A DNA stretch of 12,886 nt from JBEHYA01 sp048498415. Lineage in GTDB: Bacteria > Pseudomonadota > Alphaproteobacteria > UBA9219 > RGZA01. Position numbers and translations under genes: made by a program. Shown here piece after piece: positions 6,150 through 12,886 of this stretch. Where the stretch lies: NCBI GenBank assembly GCA_048498415.1, contig JBEHYA010000059.1, positions 1 to 12,886 of the forward strand, given 5' to 3'. The notes under the pieces are model-generated. The model ran no database searches. It saw only the letters and a program-made list of their open reading frames with translations, and had not been told where the DNA came from. The number at the start of each line of letters is the position of its first letter. Positions within the stretch are counted from its first letter, which is position 1.

Positions 6150-7049
6150 ATGGCTTCCACCCCCTATCACGACCGCGACGGTGTCATCTGGTTTGATGGC
6201 CAAATGGTGCCATGGCGCGAGGCCGACGTTCACATCCTCACCCACGCCCTGCACTATGCCGGCGCCGTGTTCGAGGGCGAGCGCGTCTATGGCGGCAAAG
6301 TCTTCAAGCTGCAGGAACACACCCAGCGCCTGATCGATTCCGCAAAACTGATGGGTTACGAGCTCCCCTACAATTTGCAGCAGCTCATGGATGCGACCAA
6401 TGAAGCCGTCAAAGCGCAAAAGATCGTGGATGGCTATGTCCGCCCCATCGCCTGGCGCGGCAGTGAAATGATGGGCGTCGCCGCCCAAGCCAACACCATC
6501 CATGTGGCCATCGCCGTCTGGGAATGGCCCAGCTATTTTGACCCGCAAGCGCGTGAACAGGGCATCAAGCTCGCGATCAGCAAATGGAAACGCCCCAGCC
6601 CGGAGACCGCGCCCGTCCATTCCAAAACCTCCTCGCTTTACGCCATCTGCACGCTCGGCAAACACGCCGCCGAAAAAGATGGCTTCCATGACGCCCTCAT
6701 GCTCGATTGGCGCGGCCACGTGGCCGAAGCCACCGGCGCAAACTTCTTCATCGTCAAGGCGGGCGAAATCCACACGCCGACGCCGGATTGTTTCCTTGAT
6801 GGCATCACCCGCCGCACGGTGATTGGCCTCGCCAAAGCCCGCGGCATCAAGGTGATTGAGCGCACGATATTGCCCGATGAACTCAGGAGCGCCGATGAAG
6901 TCTTCCTCACCGGCACCGCCGCCGAAGTCACCGCTGTCGGCCAGATCGCCGATATGAAGTTCAAAGTAGGGCCGATTACCAAAGCCCTGATTGAAGACTT
7001 CAGCAAAGAAGTCCGCAAAGGCACAAATGCCGCCGCCAACGCGGCATAA
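6150..7049 (+). CDS. ilvE: branched-chain amino acid aminotransferase
   Basis: A 299-residue class IV PLP-dependent aminotransferase. It transfers the amino group between leucine, isoleucine or valine and 2-oxoglutarate, the last step of branched-chain amino acid synthesis, in the cytosol. Visible family marks are DGVIWFDGQMVPW at the N-terminus, HALHYAGAVFEGERVY (32-47), R60 in HTQRLIDSAK, the PLP lysine K159 in VHSKTSSLYA, E193 in GHVAEATGAN, and phosphate-contact regions DGITRRTV (217-224) and FLTGTAAEV (252-260). The HSKTSSLYAICTLGKHAAE stretch is of the alphaproteobacterial IlvE type. The start at 6150 is chosen because AGAGG (6137-6141) lies eight bases upstream. An earlier in-frame ATG at 6099 would be inside the palindromic repeat. 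A class IV relative such as a D-amino acid transaminase is less likely. Confidence 0.93.
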   Translation: MASTPYHDRDGVIWFDGQMVPWREADVHILTHALHYAGAVFEGERVYGGKVFKLQEHTQRLIDSAKLMGYELPYNLQQLMDATNEAVKAQKIVDGYVRPIAWRGSEMMGVAAQANTIHVAIAVWEWPSYFDPQAREQGIKLAISKWKRPSPETAPVHSKTSSLYAICTLGKHAAEKDGFHDALMLDWRGHVAEATGANFFIVKAGEIHTPTPDCFLDGITRRTVIGLAKARGIKVIERTILPDELRSADEVFLTGTAAEVTAVGQIADMKFKVGPITKALIEDFSKEVRKGTNAAANAA

Positions 7050-7057
7050 TAGTCATT

Positions 7058-7154
7058 GTCATCCCGGAAGCGCCCTTGCGCTATCCGGGATCCCATTTGG
7101 TTTTCTTCTCTTAGCCAGCGCTACCATGGGATTCCGCATCAAGTGCGGGATGAC
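7058..7154. repeat. double-hairpin inverted repeat between ilvE and sucA
   Basis: Terminal arms GTCATCCCG (7058-7066) and CGGGATGAC (7146-7154) are perfect inverted copies, and inner arms ATCCCAT (7090-7096) and ATGGGAT (7126-7132) pair as well. The left hairpin has ATCCCGGA/TCCGGGAT (7061-7068, 7084-7091) around AGCGC/GCGCT (7069-7073, 7078-7082). The right hairpin pairs ATTCCGCA (7131-7138) with TGCGGGAT (7144-7151) through one T-G wobble. The plan is the same as at 6016-6085. It starts nine bases after the ilvE stop and may act as a 3' stabiliser or boundary. It lacks a terminator T-run. Confidence 0.85.
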
Positions 7155-7269
7155 AGAACCAGTATATATTCGCTGATTTGCACCAAACACTGGCATCTAC
7201 CCGTTAACCTTGCTAATTTAGCCATCCACTTTAATTCATTCGTACAACCTGATTTCTCCCGGGCCTCTC
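7155..7269 (+). promoter_or_regulatory. sucA upstream region with a likely promoter
   Basis: This AT-richer stretch between the repeat and sucA is the only place for a promoter of the sucA-sucB-lpd unit. TTAACCTTGCTAATTTAG at 7204-7221 resembles TTAAACATGGCTAATTTTG at 4261-4279 upstream of recA. Both contain GCTAATTT, close to the GCTANA -10 core of alphaproteobacterial housekeeping promoters. CTGGCA (7191-7196) is 17 bp before TAATTT (7214-7219) and could be a -35. No purine-rich ribosome binding site is visible before the sucA ATG; the last 15 bases are pyrimidine-rich. Confidence 0.3.
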
Positions 7270-10158
7270 ATGTCGCAATCGCCGTTTTCGTTCCTCACTG
7301 GCGCCAATGCCGATTTTATCGCCGAGCTTTACGAACGTTACCTCGCCAATCCCTCCAGCGTCGATCCCAGCTGGGCGAATTTCTTTGGCGAACTGAAGGA
7401 CGACGGCGCGCGCATCAAGCAGGAACTGCGCGGCGCCAGCTGGTCGCCCAAGCCCGCCCAGAAAATCATCGGCACCAAAGAGCCCGCCAACGATACCGGC
7501 ACCAAGAATAAAAAAGCGCCGATGGCGCCTGCGGCTTCAAGCGCGGATGCCGAGTCAATCGCCCGCAAAAGCGTGCGCGCCCTCATGATGATCCGCGCCT
7601 ACCGCTCGGTCGGCCACATGATGGCGGATACCGATCCACTGGGCATCAAACCCAACGGCATGATGCCGGAATGCGATCCCGCTTTCTGGGGCTTCACTGA
7701 AGCCGATATGGATAGCCCCGTGTTCATCGATGGCGTGCTGGGCCTGGAATCCGCAACGCCCCGCGAAATCGTCGGCATTCTGCAGAACACTTATTGCCGC
7801 ACGGTGGGTTATGAATTCCTGCACGTCGCCGGCCACGACCAAAAACAATGGCTGCAGGAACGCATTGAAAGCGCTGTTGCGCCCACTGCCAACGCTGAAA
7901 AGCGCGTGATCCTTGATCAGTTGACCCGTGCGGAAAGCTTTGAAAAATTCCTCGCCACCAAATTCCCCGGCACCAAGCGCTTTGGTTTGGAAGGCGGCGA
8001 GAGCACCATTCCCTCCATCCTCGCGATTTTAGATGAAGGCGCGAAAGACGGGCTGGAAGAAGCCGTGTTCGGCATGGCTCACCGCGGCCGGTTGAATGTG
8101 CTCACCAACATTCTGGGTAAATCGTTTACCGCGCTGTTCGCCGAATTTCAGGGCATGGCAGCGTATCCCGACAGCGTGCAGGGCTCCGGCGACGTCAAAT
8201 ACCACATGGGCACCAACTGCGACCGTGACTTTGAAGGCAAGAGCCTTCACCTCACGCTGAATGCCAACCCGTCGCATCTTGAATTCGTCAATCCCGTTGT
8301 GCTGGGCCGCGTGCGCGCCAAACTGCAGCAGCGCACCGGCAAGGTGCATCTGGGCCCTGAAGATTACAAGCGCGTGGTCGGCGTGCTCATCCACGGCGAT
8401 GCCGCTTTTGCCGGCCAGGGCATTGTTGCGGAAAGCATGATGATGTCGCAGCTGGTGGGCTACCGCACCGGCGGCACCGTGCATATTGTCATCAATAACC
8501 AGATCGGCTTCACCACCAGCCCGCAATACGCCAAATCATCCACCTATTGCTCCGACATCGCCAAGATGATCGCGGCGCCCATTTTCCACGTGAACGGGGA
8601 TGATCCAGAAGCAGTCGCCCGCATCTCGCGCCTTGCCATGCAGTTCCGCCAGACCTTCAAGCAGGATGTGGTGATCGATATCGTCTGCTACCGCCGCCAC
8701 GGCCACAACGAAGGCGACGAGCCCGCATTCACGCAGCCGCAGATGTATAAAAACATCCGCGCCCGGGCGACCACCCGCGAAGTCTATGCCAAGCAATTGG
8801 TGAACGAGGGCAGCCTTACCCAGGCCGAAACCGATGCCGTGCAGAACGACTTCGTCGCGCGCCTTGAAAAAGATTTCTCCGCCGCCACCTCCTATAAGCC
8901 CAACAAAGCCGACTGGCTGGAAGGCAAATGGCAGGGCATGAGCGTTGCCACCGGTGATGACCGCAGCGGCGATACCGGCGTACCGGTGGAAACCCTGAAA
9001 GAAATCGGCCGCAAGATCACCGAAGTCCCGCCGGGCTTTGACGTCAACCCCAAAATCGCCAAACAACTCAAAGACAAACTTGAAATGGTTGAGACCGGCC
9101 ATGGCTTCGACTGGGCCACGGCAGAAGCATTGGCCGTCGGTTCCCTCCTGATCGAAGGCACCGCCGCGCGTCTGTCGGGGCAGGATGTCGGCCGCGGCAC
9201 CTTCTCGCAGCGCCACGCCGTGCTCTACGATCAAACCAACGAAACCAAGCTCGTGCCGCTCAACCATGTGCGCGAGAACAAGCAGGCGGTGTTCGATATT
9301 TACGAAAGCCCGCTCTCCGAAATGGCCGTGCTGGGCTTTGAATACGGTTTCTCGCTGGCTGAACCCAACGAGTTGATCATGTGGGAAGCGCAGTTTGGCG
9401 ATTTCGCCAACGGCGCCCAGGTGATCATCGACCAGTTTATTGCGAGCGCCGAAACCAAGTGGCTCCGCATGTCCGGCCTCACATTATTATTGCCGCATGG
9501 CTATGAAGGCCAGGGCCCGGAACACTCCAGCGCGCGTCTTGAACGCTTCCTGCAGGGCTGCGCGGAAGATAACTGGCAGGTGGTTTATTGCTCCACCCCC
9601 GCCAATTATTTCCACGCGCTGCGCCGCCAGATGCGCCGCAGTTTCCGCAAGCCCTTGGTGATGATGACGCCAAAATCCATGCTGCGTAACAAGCTGTGCG
9701 TTTCCTCGCTTGCCGATATGGCGGCGGGCAGCAAGTTCCTGCGCGTAATTGGCGAGACCTCGCCCGAAATTTCGGATGATCGCAAAGTCCGCCGCGTGCT
9801 GATCTGCACCGGCAAGGTCTATTACGATTTATTGGCCGAACGCGAAGCGCGCGGCATCCGCGATGTCGCCATCGTGCGCGTGGAAGAACTCTATCCCTTC
9901 CCGCAGAAGCAGCTCGCCGATCAGCTCCGCCGTTATCCCAAGGCCGATGTCGCCTGGGTGCAGGAAGAGCCCAGGAACATGGGCGCGTGGACGTATATCG
10001 ATAGGCGCATTGAAGGCGCGCTGGGCGAAGCCGGCCACAAGGCCCCATGGCCGGTTTATATCGGCCGCCCCGATGGCGCGGCGCCCGCCACCGGTTCTTT
10101 GAAGCGCCACAACAAGGAACAGGCCGAGATTGTTGAAAAAGCGCTCGGAAAAAGCTAA
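7270..10158 (+). CDS. sucA: 2-oxoglutarate dehydrogenase E1 component
   Basis: A 962-residue thiamine-diphosphate enzyme that decarboxylates 2-oxoglutarate and passes the succinyl group to the lipoyl arm of SucB. The N-terminus has the SucA-specific segment [18 protein letters not shown] and DPSWANFF (1-40), which contacts the rest of the complex, followed by a low-complexity linker (about 60-95). The catalytic half shows RFGLEGGES (237-245), [11 protein letters not shown] (268-278), [12 protein letters not shown] (333-344), the ThDP motif GDAAFAGQG (376-384) with NNQIGFTT (409-416), and [12 protein letters not shown] (474-485). The transketolase-like half has [10 protein letters not shown] (642-651), [10 protein letters not shown] (691-700), [13 protein letters not shown] (705-717) and [20 protein letters not shown] (741-760). 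Length is slightly above E. coli SucA (933). No frameshift or missing key residue is seen. sucB follows after 35 bp. mdh and sucCD, which often precede sucA in alphaproteobacteria, are not in the window. Confidence 0.97.
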   Translation: MSQSPFSFLTGANADFIAELYERYLANPSSVDPSWANFFGELKDDGARIKQELRGASWSPKPAQKIIGTKEPANDTGTKNKKAPMAPAASSADAESIARKSVRALMMIRAYRSVGHMMADTDPLGIKPNGMMPECDPAFWGFTEADMDSPVFIDGVLGLESATPREIVGILQNTYCRTVGYEFLHVAGHDQKQWLQERIESAVAPTANAEKRVILDQLTRAESFEKFLATKFPGTKRFGLEGGESTIPSILAILDEGAKDGLEEAVFGMAHRGRLNVLTNILGKSFTALFAEFQGMAAYPDSVQGSGDVKYHMGTNCDRDFEGKSLHLTLNANPSHLEFVNPVVLGRVRAKLQQRTGKVHLGPEDYKRVVGVLIHGDAAFAGQGIVAESMMMSQLVGYRTGGTVHIVINNQIGFTTSPQYAKSSTYCSDIAKMIAAPIFHVNGDDPEAVARISRLAMQFRQTFKQDVVIDIVCYRRHGHNEGDEPAFTQPQMYKNIRARATTREVYAKQLVNEGSLTQAETDAVQNDFVARLEKDFSAATSYKPNKADWLEGKWQGMSVATGDDRSGDTGVPVETLKEIGRKITEVPPGFDVNPKIAKQLKDKLEMVETGHGFDWATAEALAVGSLLIEGTAARLSGQDVGRGTFSQRHAVLYDQTNETKLVPLNHVRENKQAVFDIYESPLSEMAVLGFEYGFSLAEPNELIMWEAQFGDFANGAQVIIDQFIASAETKWLRMSGLTLLLPHGYEGQGPEHSSARLERFLQGCAEDNWQVVYCSTPANYFHALRRQMRRSFRKPLVMMTPKSMLRNKLCVSSLADMAAGSKFLRVIGETSPEISDDRKVRRVLICTGKVYYDLLAEREARGIRDVAIVRVEELYPFPQKQLADQLRRYPKADVAWVQEEPRNMGAWTYIDRRIEGALGEAGHKAPWPVYIGRPDGAAPATGSLKRHNKEQAEIVEKALGKS

Positions 10159-10193
10159 ACCTTAATCACCCCGTTCAATCACGAGAAAATCCC

Positions 10194-11426
10194 ATGCCCA
10201 CCGAAATCCGCGTCCCTACCCTTGGCGAATCCGTCTCGGAAGCCACCGTCGCCAAATGGCTTAAAAAAGTCGGCGACAGCGTGCGCGTGGATGAACCGCT
10301 GGTGGAACTGGAAACCGATAAGGTCACGCTGGAAGTCAACGCCGCTGCCGCGGGCGTGATCAGCGATATCGCCGTCCAGCAGGGCGGTAATGTGGCTGTG
10401 GGCGCTTTGCTTGGCACCATCAGTGAATCCGGCAGCGCCGCGGCAAAATCGCCCGCCGCCAACACCAACAAAACCGCCGCGGCCCCTGCTGCACCCGTGG
10501 CCACCAAAGCCGCCGCCCAACCGGCGCAAAACGCGAATGCCCAAACGCTTTCGCCGGCTGTCCGCAAAATGGTCGATGATAACAACGTGAACCCCGCTGC
10601 GGTGGGTTCCGGTTCCGGCAAAGATGGCCGCCTGACCAAGGAAGACGTGCAGAATTTCATGAACAGCCCCAAAGCCGCCCCGGCCCCGCAAAAAGCCGCC
10701 GCGCCATCTGGCCCCCGCCAGAACGCGGCGCGTGAAGAGCGCGTGAAGATGACGCGCCTTCGCATGCGCATCGCCGAACGCCTCAAGGAAGCGCAGAACA
10801 CCGCTGCCATGCTCACCACGTTTAATGAAGTGGACATGACCGCGCTGCAGGCCGCCCGCAAGCAGTACGGCGAAAGCTTTGAAAAGCGCCACGGCGTCAA
10901 ACTCGGCTTCATGTCGTTCTTTGTGAAGGCCTGCATCCACGCCCTCAAGGCGCTGCCCGCCGTGAATGCGGAAATCGCCGGCGATGAACTGATCTACAAA
11001 AATTATTACGACATCGGCGTGGCCGTTGGCACCGAACAGGGCCTCGTCGTGCCCGTCGTGCGCGATGCCGATATCCTCAGCTACGGCGAGATTGAAAAAA
11101 CCATCGGCGAGCTCGCGAAAAAAGCACGCGATGGCAAGCTCACCATGCCGGAGCTTACGGGCGGCACCTTCACCATTACCAATGGCGGCATTTACGGCTC
11201 GCTCATGAGCACGCCGATTTTGAACCCACCGCAATCCGGCATCCTCGGCATGCACAAAATCCAGGAACGCCCGGTCGTCATCAATGGCGAAGTCAAAGTC
11301 CGCCCCATGATGTACATCGCGCTCTCCTACGATCACCGCATCGTCGATGGCCGCGAAGCCGTCACCTTCCTCGTGAAGGTCAAAGACGCGCTGGAAGACC
11401 CGCAGCGCCTGCTGCTGGAAGTCTAA
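10194..11426 (+). CDS. sucB: dihydrolipoyl succinyltransferase (E2 of OGDH)
   Basis: A 410-residue E2 core enzyme that transfers the succinyl group from its lipoyl arm to CoA. One lipoyl domain (1-77) carries K43 in ETDKVTLEV. An Ala/Pro-rich linker (about 80-115) leads to the peripheral-subunit-binding domain (about 117-156, [21 protein letters not shown]) that holds E1/E3. A second Ala/Pro linker (158-178) precedes the catalytic domain, which starts near [14 protein letters not shown]. Catalytic residues are H381 and D385 in [29 protein letters not shown] and [14 protein letters not shown] are typical of the succinyl-specific family. It begins 35 bases after sucA and is surely in the same operon. 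A weak GAG lies eight bases before the ATG. Length agrees with E. coli SucB (405). Confidence 0.96.
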   Translation: MPTEIRVPTLGESVSEATVAKWLKKVGDSVRVDEPLVELETDKVTLEVNAAAAGVISDIAVQQGGNVAVGALLGTISESGSAAAKSPAANTNKTAAAPAAPVATKAAAQPAQNANAQTLSPAVRKMVDDNNVNPAAVGSGSGKDGRLTKEDVQNFMNSPKAAPAPQKAAAPSGPRQNAAREERVKMTRLRMRIAERLKEAQNTAAMLTTFNEVDMTALQAARKQYGESFEKRHGVKLGFMSFFVKACIHALKALPAVNAEIAGDELIYKNYYDIGVAVGTEQGLVVPVVRDADILSYGEIEKTIGELAKKARDGKLTMPELTGGTFTITNGGIYGSLMSTPILNPPQSGILGMHKIQERPVVINGEVKVRPMMYIALSYDHRIVDGREAVTFLVKVKDALEDPQRLLLEV

Positions 11427-11443
11427 GCGAAGGGTTGAAAAGC

Positions 11444-11484
11444 GCGGATTTTCCGCTATCTTCAAGGCCTATCCCCTCCTTGAA
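11444..11484 (+). promoter_or_regulatory. small hairpins ahead of lpd
   Basis: In the 66-bp gap between sucB and lpd, GCGGA (11444-11448) pairs with TCCGC (11452-11456). TTCAAGG (11461-11467) pairs with CCTTGAA (11478-11484). The second stem includes the first bases of the lpd ribosome binding site GAAGG (11482-11486). It could lower or tune E3 translation relative to E1 and E2, or be a processing point. The stems are short, so this is tentative. Confidence 0.25.
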
Positions 11485-11492
11485 GGCTTTTC

Positions 11493-12886
11493 ATGTCGGA
11501 ACAATTTGATCTTATCGTTATCGGCGCCGGTCCCGGCGGTTATGTGGCGGCCATTCGCGCGGCGCAGCTGGGTTTAAAAACCGCCTGCGTGGAATCGCGG
11601 GGCACGCTTGGCGGCACGTGTTTGAACGTAGGCTGCATTCCCTCCAAAGCGCTCCTCACCAGTTCCGAAAAATATACCGAAGCGCAGCATCATTTGGCTA
11701 TGCACGGCGTGAAGCTGGGCAGCGTGGCGCTCGATCTCCCCGCCATGATGGCGCACAAAGACAAGGTGGTGAAAGACAACACCGCCGGCATCGAGTTTTT
11801 ATTCCGCAAACACAAAATCACCTGGCTCAAAGGCAAGGGCCGCATCACACGCGCGGGCGAAGTGACCGTGACCGGCAGCGATGGCAAATCGGAAACCTAC
11901 CACGCCGCGAAAATCCTCATTGCGACTGGCTCCGATATCACGCCCCTCCCCGGTCTTACCATCAACGAGAAAAACATCGTCTCCTCCACCGGCGCTTTAA
12001 GCCTGCCGCAGGTGCCCAAGCACCTTGTGGTGATCGGCGGCGGCGTGATCGGCCTTGAACTGGGTTCGGTGTGGATGCGTTTAGGCGCCGCCGTAACGGT
12101 CGTTGAATATTTCGACCGCATCCTGCCCGGCATGGATAACGACCTTTCCAGCACCATGAAAAAGCTGCTCGAAAAACAGGGCATGAAGTTCCGCCTCTCC
12201 ACCAAGGTCACAGGCGCGAAAGAAGAAGACGGCAAAGTGAAACTGAGTCTGGAAGCTGCCGCCGGCGGCGGAAACGATGGCCTCAGCTGCGACACGGTTC
12301 TTGTGTGCATCGGCCGCAAACCATACACCGAAGGCCTCGGCCTCAAGGAAGCCGGCGTGGAACTCGATGAACGCGGCCGCGTCAAGGTGGGCCACGATTT
12401 CCAGAGCAACGTCCCCGGCATCTATGCCATCGGCGATGTGATTGCCGGCGCCATGCTCGCGCACAAGGCGGAAGATGAAGGCGTGGTAGCAGCCGAGATG
12501 ATGGCCGGCCAGTCCGGCCACATCAATTACGATGCCATTCCCAATGTGGTCTACACCTGGCCGGAAATTGCCGGCGTGGGCAAATCGGAAGATGAACTGA
12601 AAAAAGCGGGCGTTGCGTACAAGGCCGGTAAATTTCCGTTCTCCGCCAATGGCCGCGCCCGCGCGATGGGCGATACCGATGGCTTCGTGAAAATTCTGGC
12701 CGATGCCACCACCGACCGCGTTTTGGGCTGTCACATCCTCGGCCCCGATGCCGGCACACTCATTGCCGAAGTCGTCGCCGTAATGGAATTTGGCGGCAGC
12801 GCCGAAGACATCGCCCGCACCTGCCACGCCCACCCCACGCTCAATGAAGTCGTGAAGGAAGCGGCCCTCGCCGTTCACGGCCGGCC
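11493..12886 (+). CDS. lpd: dihydrolipoamide dehydrogenase (E3), 3' end cut by window
   Basis: A FAD-dependent flavoprotein that reoxidises the dihydrolipoyl arm of E2 with NAD+. The window shows 464 codons and no stop. The usual alphaproteobacterial length is about 464-470, so only a few residues are missing. The FAD-binding GAGPGG is at 11-16, the redox-active disulfide C43/C48 in GGTCLNVGCIPSK, the NAD-binding GGGVIG at 182-187, the second FAD motif AIGDV around D315, and the catalytic base pair H447/E452 in HAHPTLNE. GAAGG lies six bases before the ATG. It is third in the sucA-sucB-lpd operon. Because it is next to sucB it most likely serves 2-oxoglutarate dehydrogenase, though E3 is often shared with pyruvate dehydrogenase. 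Confidence 0.95.
   Translation, partial: MSEQFDLIVIGAGPGGYVAAIRAAQLGLKTACVESRGTLGGTCLNVGCIPSKALLTSSEKYTEAQHHLAMHGVKLGSVALDLPAMMAHKDKVVKDNTAGIEFLFRKHKITWLKGKGRITRAGEVTVTGSDGKSETYHAAKILIATGSDITPLPGLTINEKNIVSSTGALSLPQVPKHLVVIGGGVIGLELGSVWMRLGAAVTVVEYFDRILPGMDNDLSSTMKKLLEKQGMKFRLSTKVTGAKEEDGKVKLSLEAAAGGGNDGLSCDTVLVCIGRKPYTEGLGLKEAGVELDERGRVKVGHDFQSNVPGIYAIGDVIAGAMLAHKAEDEGVVAAEMMAGQSGHINYDAIPNVVYTWPEIAGVGKSEDELKKAGVAYKAGKFPFSANGRARAMGDTDGFVKILADATTDRVLGCHILGPDAGTLIAEVVAVMEFGGSAEDIARTCHAHPTLNEVVKEAALAVHGR

Noticed and set aside
7191..7214. Sigma-54 promoter (TGGCA...TTGCT) before sucA
   Set aside because: The GG and GC elements are 20 bp apart instead of the required 10.
8536..9267. Minus-strand open frame of 243 codons opposite sucA
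   Set aside because: Shadow of sucA with Gly/Ala/Phe bias and no family features.
10179..11465. Long minus-strand open frame (428 codons) opposite sucB
   Set aside because: It mirrors the GC-rich codons of sucB, whose domains and catalytic residues are unambiguous; its translation has shadow-like composition and no recognisable motifs.
1..12886. CRISPR array, tRNA/rRNA genes, insertion sequence with transposase, phage genes
   Set aside because: No regularly spaced direct repeats, cloverleaf sequences, transposase or phage-like proteins were seen.

Overview
The window looks like a chromosomal segment of an alphaproteobacterium with moderately high GC. The clues are a CckA-type hybrid histidine kinase, an alphaproteobacterial form of recA preceded by a GAAC-N7-GAAC LexA box, an alpha-type branched-chain aminotransferase, and a sucA-sucB-lpd cluster. 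Intergenic hairpin repeats resemble those scattered through many alphaproteobacterial genomes. I cannot name the genus. All confident genes lie on the + strand.

Layout. Positions 1-196 hold a 31-bp inverted repeat and perhaps the last codons of an upstream gene. cckA (197-2782) is followed with zero spacing by an unrecognised multi-pass membrane protein (2783-3949). A gap of about 630 bp (3950-4575) holds a doubtful small minus-strand ORF, an AT-rich block with a CtrA-like motif and two DnaA boxes, a cruciform-type repeat, and the SOS box and promoter of recA (4576-5697). The next gap (5698-6149) contains a foldable RNA-like segment that exposes ACCTCC in a loop, a partial second copy of its motifs, a clear intrinsic terminator, and a nested pair of palindromic repeats, one inside the loop of the other. 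Then come ilvE (6150-7049), another palindromic repeat (7058-7154), and sucA (7270-10158), sucB (10194-11426) and lpd (from 11493, cut by the window end a few residues before its expected stop).

How the genes fit together. SucA, SucB and Lpd are the E1, E2 and E3 parts of the 2-oxoglutarate dehydrogenase complex of the TCA cycle. IlvE uses or makes 2-oxoglutarate/glutamate in branched-chain amino acid transamination, but it is separated from sucA by a repeat and is probably its own unit. CckA feeds phosphate through ChpT to CtrA and CpdR in the alphaproteobacterial cell-cycle pathway. RecA is the recombinase and LexA co-protease of the SOS response.

The protein-coding content is ordinary. 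The more interesting material is between the genes: (1) AT-rich DNA with CtrA-like and DnaA-like sites upstream of recA; (2) a candidate structured RNA with an anti-Shine-Dalgarno loop downstream of recA; (3) a family of double-hairpin inverted repeats with compensatory changes, including a nested insertion. These are proposals from sequence inspection only.
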